DNA from: Roseibium aggregatum
Lineage (GTDB): Bacteria > Pseudomonadota > Alphaproteobacteria > Rhizobiales > Stappiaceae
Direction: 5' to 3'
Assembly (NCBI RefSeq): GCF_014692675.1
Contig: NZ_JABFCZ010000036.1
Span: 1 to 36,627 of the forward strand
Length of the DNA stretch: 36,627 nucleotides
In this document: one piece after another, positions 8,669 through 16,122 of the stretch
Position numbering within the stretch: the stretch's first letter is position 1
How the letters are laid out: each line of letters opens with the position of its first letter
The notes under the pieces: generated by a model
Told to the model about the DNA's origin: nothing
Databases searched by the model: none
Seen by the model: the letters and a program-made list of their open reading frames with translations, nothing else
Program-made: the position numbers and the translations under genes

Positions 8669-9536
8669 CGTGTACACCCTGCGCCTGCCCTGCCTGCGCC
8701 TTCTTGTCCGTCCCATGCGAGGCATGCGCGTGGTCGTGAGAATGTCCGTCGTGACCCGGGCAATGATCGCACAGGGTGCCATCCTCATGCCGGACCCGGC
8801 CGTCGGGCAGATGCACGTGGTCGTGGTGATGTTCGTAGACGGCGAGCGCGCCATCCGCACGATGGCCGAAGAGCTTGAGATAGGCCTCGCTTTTCGACAC
8901 ATCGCTCGGCGTGCCCCGGCAACAGACGTGGCCGTTGAGGCAAATGACCTGATCGGTTGCCGCCATCACCACGTGAAGGTCATGGGAAATCATCAGGATG
9001 CCGCATCCGAGCCGGTCGCGGATTTCCGATATCAGATCGTAGATCGCGATCTCACCGGAGTAGTCGACCCCCTGGACCGGCTCGTCGAGCACGAGAAGAT
9101 CGGGCTTGCGGGCAATGGCGCGCGCCAGAAGCACCCGCTGCATTTCGCCGCCGGACAAATGGCGCACCTCCTGATCCATCAGGTGGGTGGTCGCGGTCTC
9201 TTCCAGGGCCTCGGCGATTTCGGTGTTGGAAAGCTTGCTGGTGAGCCGCATGAACCGCTTGACGGTCAAGGGCAGCGTCCAGTCGATCATCAGCTTCTGG
9301 GGCACATAGCCGACCCGCAGGCCCGGCCGTTGCCGCGCACTGCCATCGGTGGGTTTGAGAATACCGAGCGCCATCTTGGCCGTCGTCGACTTGCCCGATC
9401 CGTTCGGGCCGATCAGGGTCACGATCTCTCTGGGCATCACCGTCAGATCGACGCCACGGACCAGCCACTCGCCATTGCGCTTGATGCCTGCCTGTTCGAG
9501 CCTGACGAGCGGCGGCACTTGTGCGGTTGCATCCAT
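8661..9536 (-). CDS. znuC: Zinc ABC transporter ATP-binding protein ZnuC
   Basis: 291 residues. Walker A GPNGSGKST (43-51), signature LSGGEMQRVLLARA, Walker B LLVLDEP and the H-loop ISHDLHVV are all present, so the ATPase should be active. The last 60 residues form a tail with many histidines plus a CDHC element (HHHDHVHLPDG, GHDGHSHDHAHASH), a likely zinc-binding or sensing extension seen in several alphaproteobacterial ZnuC proteins. It is the first gene of the operon; ATG at 9534-9536. A Zur-box-like palindrome lies 35-57 nt upstream. No periplasmic binding protein gene (znuA) is adjacent on either side. Confidence 0.94.
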   Translation of the reverse strand: MDATAQVPPLVRLEQAGIKRNGEWLVRGVDLTVMPREIVTLIGPNGSGKSTTAKMALGILKPTDGSARQRPGLRVGYVPQKLMIDWTLPLTVKRFMRLTSKLSNTEIAEALEETATTHLMDQEVRHLSGGEMQRVLLARAIARKPDLLVLDEPVQGVDYSGEIAIYDLISEIRDRLGCGILMISHDLHVVMAATDQVICLNGHVCCRGTPSDVSKSEAYLKLFGHRADGALAVYEHHHDHVHLPDGRVRHEDGTLCDHCPGHDGHSHDHAHASHGTDKKAQAGQAQGVHDA

Positions 9537-9570
9537 GAATTCCGTCCGGTGCTGACAGGCGGAGTCGCCC

Positions 9571-9593
9571 GTGTAAATGTTATATTATTACAC
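9571..9593 (-). promoter_or_regulatory. Putative Zur box upstream of znuC
   Basis: Perfect outer arms GTGTAA (9571-9576) and TTACAC (9588-9593) flank an AT-rich core, ATGTTATATTA. The composition and the TGTTATATTAT centre resemble known alphaproteobacterial Zur operators (TGTTATA...TAACA style). It sits just ahead of znuC in an operon that ends with zur, so zinc-dependent repression is the natural reading. Confidence 0.75.
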
Positions 9594-9650
9594 ATATAGG
9601 CAATCGGCGGAAGTTTGGCAATTGCGCGCCCGAAACACCCCGCCGGAATT

Positions 9651-9679
9651 GAAAGGGGCCGCATGATCGATGCGGCCCC
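9651..9679 (-). terminator. Terminator of the TRAP operon (minus strand)
   Basis: A 10-bp perfect stem, GGGGCCGCAT (9655-9664) and ATGCGGCCCC (9670-9679), with a 5-nt loop, lies 31 bp beyond the dctM stop. On the minus strand it is followed by TTTC (GAAA at 9651-9654), a short U tract, so termination is likely but not textbook. It also insulates the znuC promoter region. Confidence 0.65.
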
Positions 9680-9709
9680 TTCCCTGGTTTCAGATGCAAA
9701 AGCGGTGCG

Positions 9710-11098
9710 CTAGCCCAGTAGCCTGGGCAGGAACATGACGATACCGGGCACCGCGGCCAGCAAGATGACCCGAATGATTTCCACCGCGAAGAACGGAAGC
9801 ACGCCGCGGAAGGTTTCCATCATGGGCACGTTCTTGGCGAGCGCGTTGATGATGAACACGTTCAAACCCACCGGTGGCGTTATCAGCCCTAGTTCGACCA
9901 CTATGAGTGTCAGGATCCCGAACCAGATCTTGAGGTCTTCAGTCCCCATCCCGAAAGTCGCAGAGGCGGCTGTGGCGTAATCGCCGCCGTTCAGGTCGAC
10001 CATCACCGGCCAGAAGAACGGCACCACCACGAGGATCATGGCGAGCGAATCCATGAAGCAGCCAAGGATCACGAAAATGATCAGCATGATCGCAAGCACC
10101 ATATAGGGATCAAGCCCGCTGTTGCCGGCCCATGCGGACATGGTGGCAGGCAGGTTCGCGCGGGTGAAGAACCCCTTCAGCACTTCGGCTCCGAACAGGA
10201 TGAAATAGATCATGCCGCTGGTCTTGGCGGTTTCCATCAGCGCCGTGCCCACGCCGGGGAAGGTCAGGCCTTCCTTGCCGAACAGGCGCATGCCGAATCC
10301 GTAGACCAGGATCGCGAACACGCCGACGCCGGCGGCCGGTGTCGGGGTGAACAGCCCGATACCAAGCCCCAGGATGATCGAACCGAAGATAATGATCACC
10401 GGGATCAGACGGATCAGCGCCTCGTGCTTCTCCTCCCGGGTCATCGTCTGCGTCGTCGGCGCCAGGCTGGGATTGATGCGGACCAGAATGGCAATGACCG
10501 TGATGAAGAAGACGACCGCGATGAGGCCCGGAATGATGGCGGCGCGGAACATCTCGATGATCGAGCCCTCGACGATAACGGCGTAGATCACGAGCGCGAC
10601 GGACGGCGGAATGAGAATGCCGAGCGTACCGCCGGCGGCCAATGCGCCCGTCGACAGACGGGGCGAATACTCGAGCTTGTCAAGCTCCGGCAGGGCAACG
10701 CGCCCCATGGTCGATGCTGTTGCCAGCGATGAGCCGCAGACCGCACCGAAGCCGGCGCAGGCGCCGATCGCCGACATGGCCAGGCCGCCGCGGAAGCGCC
10801 CCATCAGGGCCGCCATGCCTCTGAACAGGTCCCGACTGAGATTGGCCTGACTTGCCAGGAACCCCATCAGGACGAACAGCGGCACGACCGACAGGTCGTA
10901 GTTGGCCATGTTGCCCCACAGCAGCGACTTGAACTGCTTCATGTAGGGACCGAAACGGATGAAGGAGGCTTCCAGGGAGAGGATGTAAGTGCCGCCGATG
11001 CCCACGACCAGCATGGTCAGGCCGACCGGCATCCGCAGCGCCAGGAAGATGAACAGGACAGCCAGGCCGGCGACGCCGGTGATTTCCATTTCACCCAT
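9710..11098 (-). CDS. dctM: TRAP transporter large permease (DctM)
   Basis: 462 residues, about 12 membrane helices. Family hallmarks include LAVLFIFLALRMPVGLTMLVVGIGG at the N-terminus, GGTLGILIPPSVALVIYAVI (the conserved G-I-L-I-P-P-S helix hairpin) and LGCFMDSLAMILVVVPFF. DctM is the sodium-coupled transport subunit. The ATG at 11096-11098 overlaps the end of dctQ by 8 nt. The operon lies just downstream of pcaQ and near pca/pob genes, so an aromatic acid substrate such as protocatechuate or 4-hydroxybenzoate is a reasonable inference, not shown by sequence. Confidence 0.93.
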   Translation of the reverse strand: MGEMEITGVAGLAVLFIFLALRMPVGLTMLVVGIGGTYILSLEASFIRFGPYMKQFKSLLWGNMANYDLSVVPLFVLMGFLASQANLSRDLFRGMAALMGRFRGGLAMSAIGACAGFGAVCGSSLATASTMGRVALPELDKLEYSPRLSTGALAAGGTLGILIPPSVALVIYAVIVEGSIIEMFRAAIIPGLIAVVFFITVIAILVRINPSLAPTTQTMTREEKHEALIRLIPVIIIFGSIILGLGIGLFTPTPAAGVGVFAILVYGFGMRLFGKEGLTFPGVGTALMETAKTSGMIYFILFGAEVLKGFFTRANLPATMSAWAGNSGLDPYMVLAIMLIIFVILGCFMDSLAMILVVVPFFWPVMVDLNGGDYATAASATFGMGTEDLKIWFGILTLIVVELGLITPPVGLNVFIINALAKNVPMMETFRGVLPFFAVEIIRVILLAAVPGIVMFLPRLLG

Positions 11099-11588
11099 GG
11101 GATTTGCCCCCCAGGACCTGCCCCAGGGCGACCAGGCCCCACAGAATCATGGAGATAACGCCCGGGAAGTACCAGGGCCATTCCTGCCAGCCGAGCACGG
11201 CCGTCATGGTGTTGTCTCCCTTCGTCTCAATCATGCCCTGCCACATGTAATAGGCGAGAGCGAAGGCGACCACGACGGTGAATGCCTGCCAAAGGTGATC
11301 CAGGAAGCTTTGCAGCCAGCGCGGAAATGTCTGCACGAACAGATCGACCGCCACATGGCCTTTCTTCAATTGCGTATAGGGAAAAAAACTCAGTGCAGCT
11401 ACGCTGATCGCCAGCCTCACGAAATCCTCATAACCGGGAAGCGCCGAAACGTAGAGCCCGAACGGCTTTACGATTGAATCGAGGGTGAACGCGCCGACGT
11501 TCACAGCCGTTACGAGTACGATGACGATCGCGAGCAGACCTCCGAGGAGCGCCCACAGCGTCACCACCCGCTGCAACAATGAGAACAT
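11091..11588 (-). CDS. dctQ: TRAP transporter small permease (DctQ)
   Basis: 165 residues with four membrane helices, the standard size and topology of DctQ. The segment VRLAISVAALSFFPYTQLKKGHVAVDLF contains the family's conserved K-x-G-H-V-x-V-D motif between helices two and three. It scaffolds the large permease. The ATG is at 11586-11588. It lies 74 bp after dctP, behind a strong hairpin with a U tract that probably lowers its expression relative to the binding protein, and overlaps dctM by 8 nt. Confidence 0.9.
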   Translation of the reverse strand: MFSLLQRVVTLWALLGGLLAIVIVLVTAVNVGAFTLDSIVKPFGLYVSALPGYEDFVRLAISVAALSFFPYTQLKKGHVAVDLFVQTFPRWLQSFLDHLWQAFTVVVAFALAYYMWQGMIETKGDNTMTAVLGWQEWPWYFPGVISMILWGLVALGQVLGGKSHG

Positions 11589-11603
11589 TTCCTTGCCCTT
11601 TTT

Positions 11604-11637
11604 AAAAAAAGCGAACGGCGCTCACTGCGCCGTCCGC
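11604..11637 (-). terminator. Attenuator-like hairpin between dctP and dctQ
   Basis: On the minus strand GCGGACGGCGC (11637-11627) pairs over 11 bp, with one G-U, with GCGCCGTTCGC (11621-11611) around AGTGA, followed by seven T (A7 at 11604-11610). It is a good intrinsic terminator placed inside the operon. Comparable dctP-dctQ stem-loops are known in TRAP operons and give excess binding protein over membrane subunits. Confidence 0.8.
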
Positions 11638-11662
11638 CAGCTTGTTTATTGTTATTGGACCC

Positions 11663-12694
11663 TTAGTCCTTGACGGCCAGAACGGCTGCGCGCGCGGCTT
11701 CAACCATACCCTTGCCGTCCATGCCGTTGCTGTCTGCTTCGGCAACCCACTTGTCGACGACCGGCTGCATCTTGTCGGTGAAAGCCTTGTATTCGTCGTC
11801 GGTCAGGGTGATCAGGTCACTGTTTTCTTCAATGAGCTTCTTGCCGCCGGCTTCGGAGTTATCCCAAACAGCGCCGTAGGTCGCAGCAATGTTGCCCATG
11901 GAGTGATCGTCGATGACCTTTTTCAGGTCGTCCGGAAGGCTGTTGTAGCGGTCCAGGTTCATGCCGATCATGAAGGTCGAGGTGCCGAAGCGAAGGCTGT
12001 TCGGACCCTGGGTCGTGTGATGGGTCAGCTCCTGCAGCTTCAGCGGAGCGACGATTTCAAACGGAACCAGGGCACCGGCAACCACGCCCTTGGACAGGGC
12101 CTGCGGCAGGTCCGGAACCGGCATACCGACCGGCTCTGCGCCCAGAGCTTCGATGATCCAGCCGCCGGTACGGGACGGTGTGCGGATCTTCAGGCCTTCC
12201 AGATCGGCCGGGGTATGAACCGCCTTGTCGACCATGTGGAACACCTGACCGCCATGAACGTGAATCAGGATCGGCTTGATGTCCTTGAAGTCGTCCTTGA
12301 TCATGTCCCAGGAATTGGCGATGGCGATCGTGGTCTGCTTGGCAGAACCGCGGTGGACCGTCGGAAGTTCGAAAACTTCAGTCCGCGGGAACACGCCCGG
12401 GGTATAGCCCAGAACGGTCCAGACGATGTCGACCACGCCGTCACGTGCCTGGCGGTAGAGCTCCGGCGGCTTGCCGCCCAGCGACATTGCCGGATAGATC
12501 TCGATCTTGATACGACCGTTGGATGCTTCCTCGACGCTTTTCGCCCAGGGCTCCAGCATGTGGACTTGCGCCGGCGACTTCGGGCCGAGCAGGTGATGCA
12601 GGGTCAGGGTGACTTCCGGCTCCTGCGCGCTGACGGATCCCGACAGCATGGTTGCAGCTATAAACCCTACAGCCGCAGATAGAATACGTTTCAT
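11663..12694 (-). CDS. dctP: TRAP transporter substrate-binding protein (DctP)
   Basis: 343 residues with a Sec signal peptide (MKRILSAAVGFIAATMLSGS, predicted cleavage after VSA at about 23) and a DctP fold. The conserved carboxylate-binding region is visible as KIRTPSRTGGWIIEALGAEP, with an arginine expected to clamp the substrate's carboxylate, followed by the family's PQALSKGVVAGALVP segment. ATG at 12692-12694 has GGGAGG 7 nt upstream; a longer frame from 12718 lacks this and is rejected. First gene of dctPQM. The ligand is unknown; neighbours suggest an aromatic acid. Confidence 0.92.
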   Translation of the reverse strand: MKRILSAAVGFIAATMLSGSVSAQEPEVTLTLHHLLGPKSPAQVHMLEPWAKSVEEASNGRIKIEIYPAMSLGGKPPELYRQARDGVVDIVWTVLGYTPGVFPRTEVFELPTVHRGSAKQTTIAIANSWDMIKDDFKDIKPILIHVHGGQVFHMVDKAVHTPADLEGLKIRTPSRTGGWIIEALGAEPVGMPVPDLPQALSKGVVAGALVPFEIVAPLKLQELTHHTTQGPNSLRFGTSTFMIGMNLDRYNSLPDDLKKVIDDHSMGNIAATYGAVWDNSEAGGKKLIEENSDLITLTDDEYKAFTDKMQPVVDKWVAEADSNGMDGKGMVEAARAAVLAVKD

Positions 12695-12843
12695 ACTAAA
12701 CCTCCCAGTAGTGTGCACAGTACGATCCGGTCCAAATCGTGACGTGCATCGTCAAGATTACTCAGACCGTTATCAAATGTCACCAATGGCTATTCCAAAA
12801 CCTTGAATATGTAAAATGAGCTTTTCTTAATACAGCATAAGCA

Positions 12844-12867
12844 ATGGTTATAGGTGCAGTTAACCAT
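12844..12867. promoter_or_regulatory. Inverted repeat upstream of the TRAP operon, possible PcaQ operator
   Basis: ATGGTTA (12844-12850) and TAACCAT (12861-12867) form a perfect inverted repeat with a 10-nt spacer, about 150 bp upstream of dctP. It contains GGTTAT and TTAACC, the same hexamers that make up the rhizobial PcaQ motif (ATAACC-N4-GGTTAA), but arranged outward with a different spacing. The same half-sites occur in the pcaQ-pcaC intergenic region. Confidence 0.45.
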
Positions 12868-12907
12868 GCGCCTCGAAACGGCGGAAATCGACACTGGAAA
12901 TCTTCCA

Positions 12908-13834
12908 TTACAGCTGCATGGATTTCTGCTCGGCCGAAGCTCTCAAAGCGCTTTGAAACATCAGCAATGCCGGCGTCGGCGCTGCATCCGCGCGCGTCGT
13001 CAGGCCGACCGGCCCTGTGGTTTCAATCGTTTCCAGAGGCAATTCGACAAGATCACCTGCGGCAATATCACGCGAGATAACTCCGCTGGAGATGACCCAG
13101 ATCGCATCCGTTTCGAGTGTGTAGGTGCGTCCGAAGATATTGGAAATGGTCTCAACGCGCTTCGGCAGACGGGTCACGCCATGAGCGATCAGCAGCCGTT
13201 CGACATAGGGGCGAATAACCGCTTCTTTTGTCGGATAAAGAACAGGATAGTCCACGATCCGTCCCAGATCCGGTTTTTCTTCGGCCAGGAGCGGATGTTC
13301 TTTGCGCACCGCGAAGGAAACACTTTCCGAATAAAGATGAGCGAATGCGAGCCCCGCCATCTGCGCCGGGTCGGCGAGACGGCCGACCACGAGGTCGAGT
13401 TCCCCTCCCCGCAGCCGGCTTAACAGGAACGTGTTCGGTCCGGTGATCAGGGTCAGGGTCGTTTCCATGTTTTCGGCCTGGAATGCCCTAACCGCATCCG
13501 GCACGATCCGCGCCGCCACGCTCGGCAGCACGCCGACGTTCAGATAGGATTCGCCTGACATGCGGGCCTGGGCAACACTATCCAGCCCTTGGCTCAGCGC
13601 CGCCAGGCTGGCGCCGGCATAATGGGAAAACACCTCGCCGAACTGGGTCAGGGTCACGCCCTTGCGGCTGCGCTCGAACAGGCGCACCTTCAAAATGTCT
13701 TCCAGTTCCTTCAGTGTCTTGGAAACCGCCGGCTGGGTGATCGCCAGCGCGTCCGCCGCCTTCACGAGGCTGCGCTTGCGAGCCACTTCCATGAAACACT
13801 GGACATGGCGGTATTTTACGCGGGGATCGATCAA
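12908..13834 (-). CDS. pcaQ: LysR-type regulator PcaQ of protocatechuate degradation
   Basis: 308 residues. The N-terminal helix-turn-helix (about 17-66, KAADALAITQPAVSKTLKELEDIL) is followed by the LysR effector domain. The opening MIDPRVKYRHVQCFMEVARKR closely resembles PcaQ of Agrobacterium and Sinorhizobium, where it activates pca genes in response to pathway carboxylate intermediates. It is divergent from pcaC, the expected PcaQ arrangement. The start is TTG at 13832-13834 with AGGAA upstream; an in-frame stop lies directly before it, so no longer start exists. The gene also points toward dctPQM, 213 bp away. Confidence 0.85.
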   Translation of the reverse strand: MIDPRVKYRHVQCFMEVARKRSLVKAADALAITQPAVSKTLKELEDILKVRLFERSRKGVTLTQFGEVFSHYAGASLAALSQGLDSVAQARMSGESYLNVGVLPSVAARIVPDAVRAFQAENMETTLTLITGPNTFLLSRLRGGELDLVVGRLADPAQMAGLAFAHLYSESVSFAVRKEHPLLAEEKPDLGRIVDYPVLYPTKEAVIRPYVERLLIAHGVTRLPKRVETISNIFGRTYTLETDAIWVISSGVISRDIAAGDLVELPLETIETTGPVGLTTRADAAPTPALLMFQSALRASAEQKSMQL

Positions 13835-13848
13835 CTTGTATTCCTATT

Positions 13849-13886
13849 GGTTATATTTTCGGCTCATTTTCTCATTTTACATAACC
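13849..13886. promoter_or_regulatory. PcaQ-type half-sites between pcaQ and pcaC
   Basis: GGTTAT at 13849-13854 and its inverted partner ATAACC at 13881-13886 lie in the divergent promoter region, separated by 26 nt. ATAACC is one half of the PcaQ motif described in rhizobia (ATAACC-N4-GGTTAA). A complete motif with the 4-nt spacer is not present, so the site is a candidate only. Confidence 0.45.
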
Positions 13887-13973
13887 TATCCGACAGATAA
13901 ATATGCGGCCAAAATTCCGGACGGCCGGATCGCCTGAAGGGCGCCGGCCGCAAAACACGTCGGGAGGACGGTC

Positions 13974-14375
13974 ATGTCTGAGCGCGAAAAAGGGTCCCGC
14001 CAGGAGATCGGCGCGGCCACACGGAGATCCGTTCTGGGCGATGCCCATGTAGACCGGGCAAATGCCGCCAGGACCGGTTTCGATACCCGCTTCCAGACGA
14101 TGATCACCGAAGGCGCGTGGGGCACGGTCTGGTCCGATGAAACGCTGACCAAGCGGGAGCGCAGCCTGATCACCATCGCGCTTCTAGCAGCCCTCGGGCA
14201 CAAGGACGAGCTTGCCCTTCATATCCGGGCGACCGCCAACACCGGCGCCACGGCCGAAGACATTCGCGAAGCCCTCATGCATGTGGCGATCTACGGCGGC
14301 GTGCCGGCAGCCAACACCGCAATCAGGATTGCCAAGGAAACCTTGGCGCAGATGGAAAAACCGGCCCCGGACTGA
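13974..14375 (+). CDS. pcaC: 4-carboxymuconolactone decarboxylase PcaC
   Basis: 133 residues, the usual length of PcaC, with the carboxymuconolactone decarboxylase fold: LTKRERSLITIALLAALG, the HIRATANTGATAEDI helix and the closing HVAIYGGVPAANTAIRIAKE that marks PcaC rather than AhpD-like relatives. It decarboxylates 4-carboxymuconolactone to 3-oxoadipate enol-lactone in the protocatechuate branch. ATG at 13974 follows GGGAGG. It opens the operon pcaC-CoA transferase-pcaF-pcaB; the gene for the next enzyme, pcaD, is not beside it. Confidence 0.93.
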   Translation: MSEREKGSRQEIGAATRRSVLGDAHVDRANAARTGFDTRFQTMITEGAWGTVWSDETLTKRERSLITIALLAALGHKDELALHIRATANTGATAEDIREALMHVAIYGGVPAANTAIRIAKETLAQMEKPAPD

Positions 14376-14481
14376 AGCCGGCAGGCCCGTTCGAACGACC
14401 CTTTCACACAGCTTCAACTGAAAACCAGGCGGCCCGGCCGGTTTAAAAGCCGACCGCTCAAAAAACAAACGAGAAGGAACA

Positions 14482-15339
14482 ATGGCGAAATTCCAGTGTT
14501 TGGCCGAAGCCGTTGCCGAAAACCTCAAGGACGGCGACAGCGTTGCCTTTGAAGGCTTTACCCACCTGATCCCCCATGCGGTCGCCCATGAGGTCATCCG
14601 GCAGGGTCGCAAGGATCTCACCGTCATGCGCATGACGCCGGACATCATCTACGATCAGCTGATCGGCATGGGCTGCGTGGAGAAGATGATCTTCTCCTTT
14701 GCCGGCAATCCGGGCGTCGGCCTGCTGCGCCGCTTCCGGGATTCGCTGGAAAACGGCTGGCCGCTCCAGGTCGAAATCGAGGAACACAGCCATGCGGCCA
14801 TGGCCAACGCCTACGAGGCGGGCGCCGCCGGCCTGCCCTGCGCCATCTTCCGCGGCTACCGCGGCGCGGAGCTGACCCGGGTCAATCCGAACATCAAGTT
14901 CATCAAGTGCCCCTTCACAGGCGAGGAACTGGCCGCCGTCCCGTCGCTTCGGCCCGATGTCGCCGTCATTCATGCGCAAAGGGCAAATGCCAAGGGAGAC
15001 GTCTTCATCGAAGGCATCACCGGCGTCCAGAAGGAAGCGGTTCTGGCGGCCAAGCGGTCGATTGTGACCGTGGAGGAAATTGTCGACGATTTCGGCGGCA
15101 TCTCGCCGAACGCGACCGTTCTGCCGTCCTGGACCGTCACCTCGGTCGTAGCCGTTCCAGGCGGTGCGCATCCGTCCTACACCCAGGGCTACTACGGCCG
15201 CGACAATGCCGCCTATATCGAGTGGGACAAGGTCTCCTCGGACCGCGACAGCTTCACCGCCTGGATGGAGGAAAACGTCCTGAAACAGGGCCCAGAGGTC
15301 TTTGAGACCCGCGTCGCCCATCTGAAGAATGCGGGCTGA
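14482..15339 (+). CDS. catI: 3-oxoadipate CoA-transferase subunit A (CatI/PcaI role)
   Basis: 285 residues of the CoA-transferase alpha family. It is longer than classical PcaI (about 230 residues) and looks like the CatI/GctA (glutaconate CoA-transferase-like) type, with VAFEGFTHLIPHAVAHEVIR at the N-terminus, FAGNPGVGLLRRFRD and DVFIEGITGVQKEAVLAAKRS. Together with the next gene it should move CoA from succinyl-CoA to 3-oxoadipate. ATG at 14482 follows GAGAAGGA. Assignment to 3-oxoadipate rests on position between pcaC and pcaF; the family also uses other dicarboxylates. Confidence 0.82.
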   Translation: MAKFQCLAEAVAENLKDGDSVAFEGFTHLIPHAVAHEVIRQGRKDLTVMRMTPDIIYDQLIGMGCVEKMIFSFAGNPGVGLLRRFRDSLENGWPLQVEIEEHSHAAMANAYEAGAAGLPCAIFRGYRGAELTRVNPNIKFIKCPFTGEELAAVPSLRPDVAVIHAQRANAKGDVFIEGITGVQKEAVLAAKRSIVTVEEIVDDFGGISPNATVLPSWTVTSVVAVPGGAHPSYTQGYYGRDNAAYIEWDKVSSDRDSFTAWMEENVLKQGPEVFETRVAHLKNAG

Positions 15340-15350
15340 GGAGAACGGAC

Positions 15351-16121
15351 ATGACCAATTTCACTCCGAGCGAAATGATGACCGTTGCCGCGGCCCGCGC
15401 CCTCAAGAACGATGACGTGTGCTTCGTCGGCATCGGCGCACCGTCGGCCGCCTGTAACCTCGCCCGCCTCACCCATGCGCCTGACATCACCCTTATCTAC
15501 GAGAGCGGCACACTCGGCACCGCGCCGAACGTTCTGCCGCTTTCCATCGGCGACGGCGAACTCTGCAAGACGGCTCTGACCACCGTTTCCGTGCCGGAGA
15601 TGTTCCGCTACTGGCTCCAGGGCGGGCGGATCACCGTCGGCTTCCTCGGCGGGGCCCAGCTCGACCGGTTCGGCAACATCAACACCACGGTGGTCGGCGA
15701 CTACGACAACCCGAAGGTCCGCCTGCCGGGCGGCGGCGGCGCGCCGGAAATCGCCATTTCCTGCGGCGAAATCTTCATCACCATGAAGCAGTCGCTGCGG
15801 GGCTTCGTTGAAAAGCTTGACTTTGTGACCTCCCTCGGCCACGGCAAGGGCGGCAACGACCGCGCGGCTCACGGTGTCACCACCAGGGGCCCGACCCGGC
15901 TGATTACCGATCTGGCAATGTGGGAGCCGGATCCGGTAACGAAAGAGTTCACCGTCACGTCCCTGCATCCGGGCGTCACGCGGGACCAGATCCGGGAAAC
16001 GGTCGGCTGGAAAGCCAAATTCGCCGAAGATGTCGGGGAAACCCCGGCACCTGAGGCTTTAGAACTGGAGGTTCTTAGGGACCTTCATGCCCGTACCAAG
16101 GCAGCCCACGAAGGAAAATAA
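15351..16121 (+). CDS. catJ: 3-oxoadipate CoA-transferase subunit B (CatJ/PcaJ role)
   Basis: 256 residues, beta subunit of the same transferase. The probable catalytic glutamate is E51 in YESGTLG, the beta-subunit motif of the glutaconate-CoA-transferase-like group; classical PcaJ instead has a SENG motif. GGAQLDRFGNINTT and LPGGGGAPEIA are further conserved blocks. It starts 11 bp after the alpha subunit (GAGGAGA upstream) and its stop is 1 nt from the pcaF start, so the pair is tightly coupled in the operon. Confidence 0.83.
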   Translation: MTNFTPSEMMTVAAARALKNDDVCFVGIGAPSAACNLARLTHAPDITLIYESGTLGTAPNVLPLSIGDGELCKTALTTVSVPEMFRYWLQGGRITVGFLGGAQLDRFGNINTTVVGDYDNPKVRLPGGGGAPEIAISCGEIFITMKQSLRGFVEKLDFVTSLGHGKGGNDRAAHGVTTRGPTRLITDLAMWEPDPVTKEFTVTSLHPGVTRDQIRETVGWKAKFAEDVGETPAPEALELEVLRDLHARTKAAHEGK

Positions 16122-16122
16122 A

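Noticed and set aside
13849..13890. Complete PcaQ box (ATAACC-N4-GGTTAA)
   Set aside because: ATAACC at 13881-13886 is followed by TATC and then CGACAG, so the second half is missing; only half-sites are claimed.
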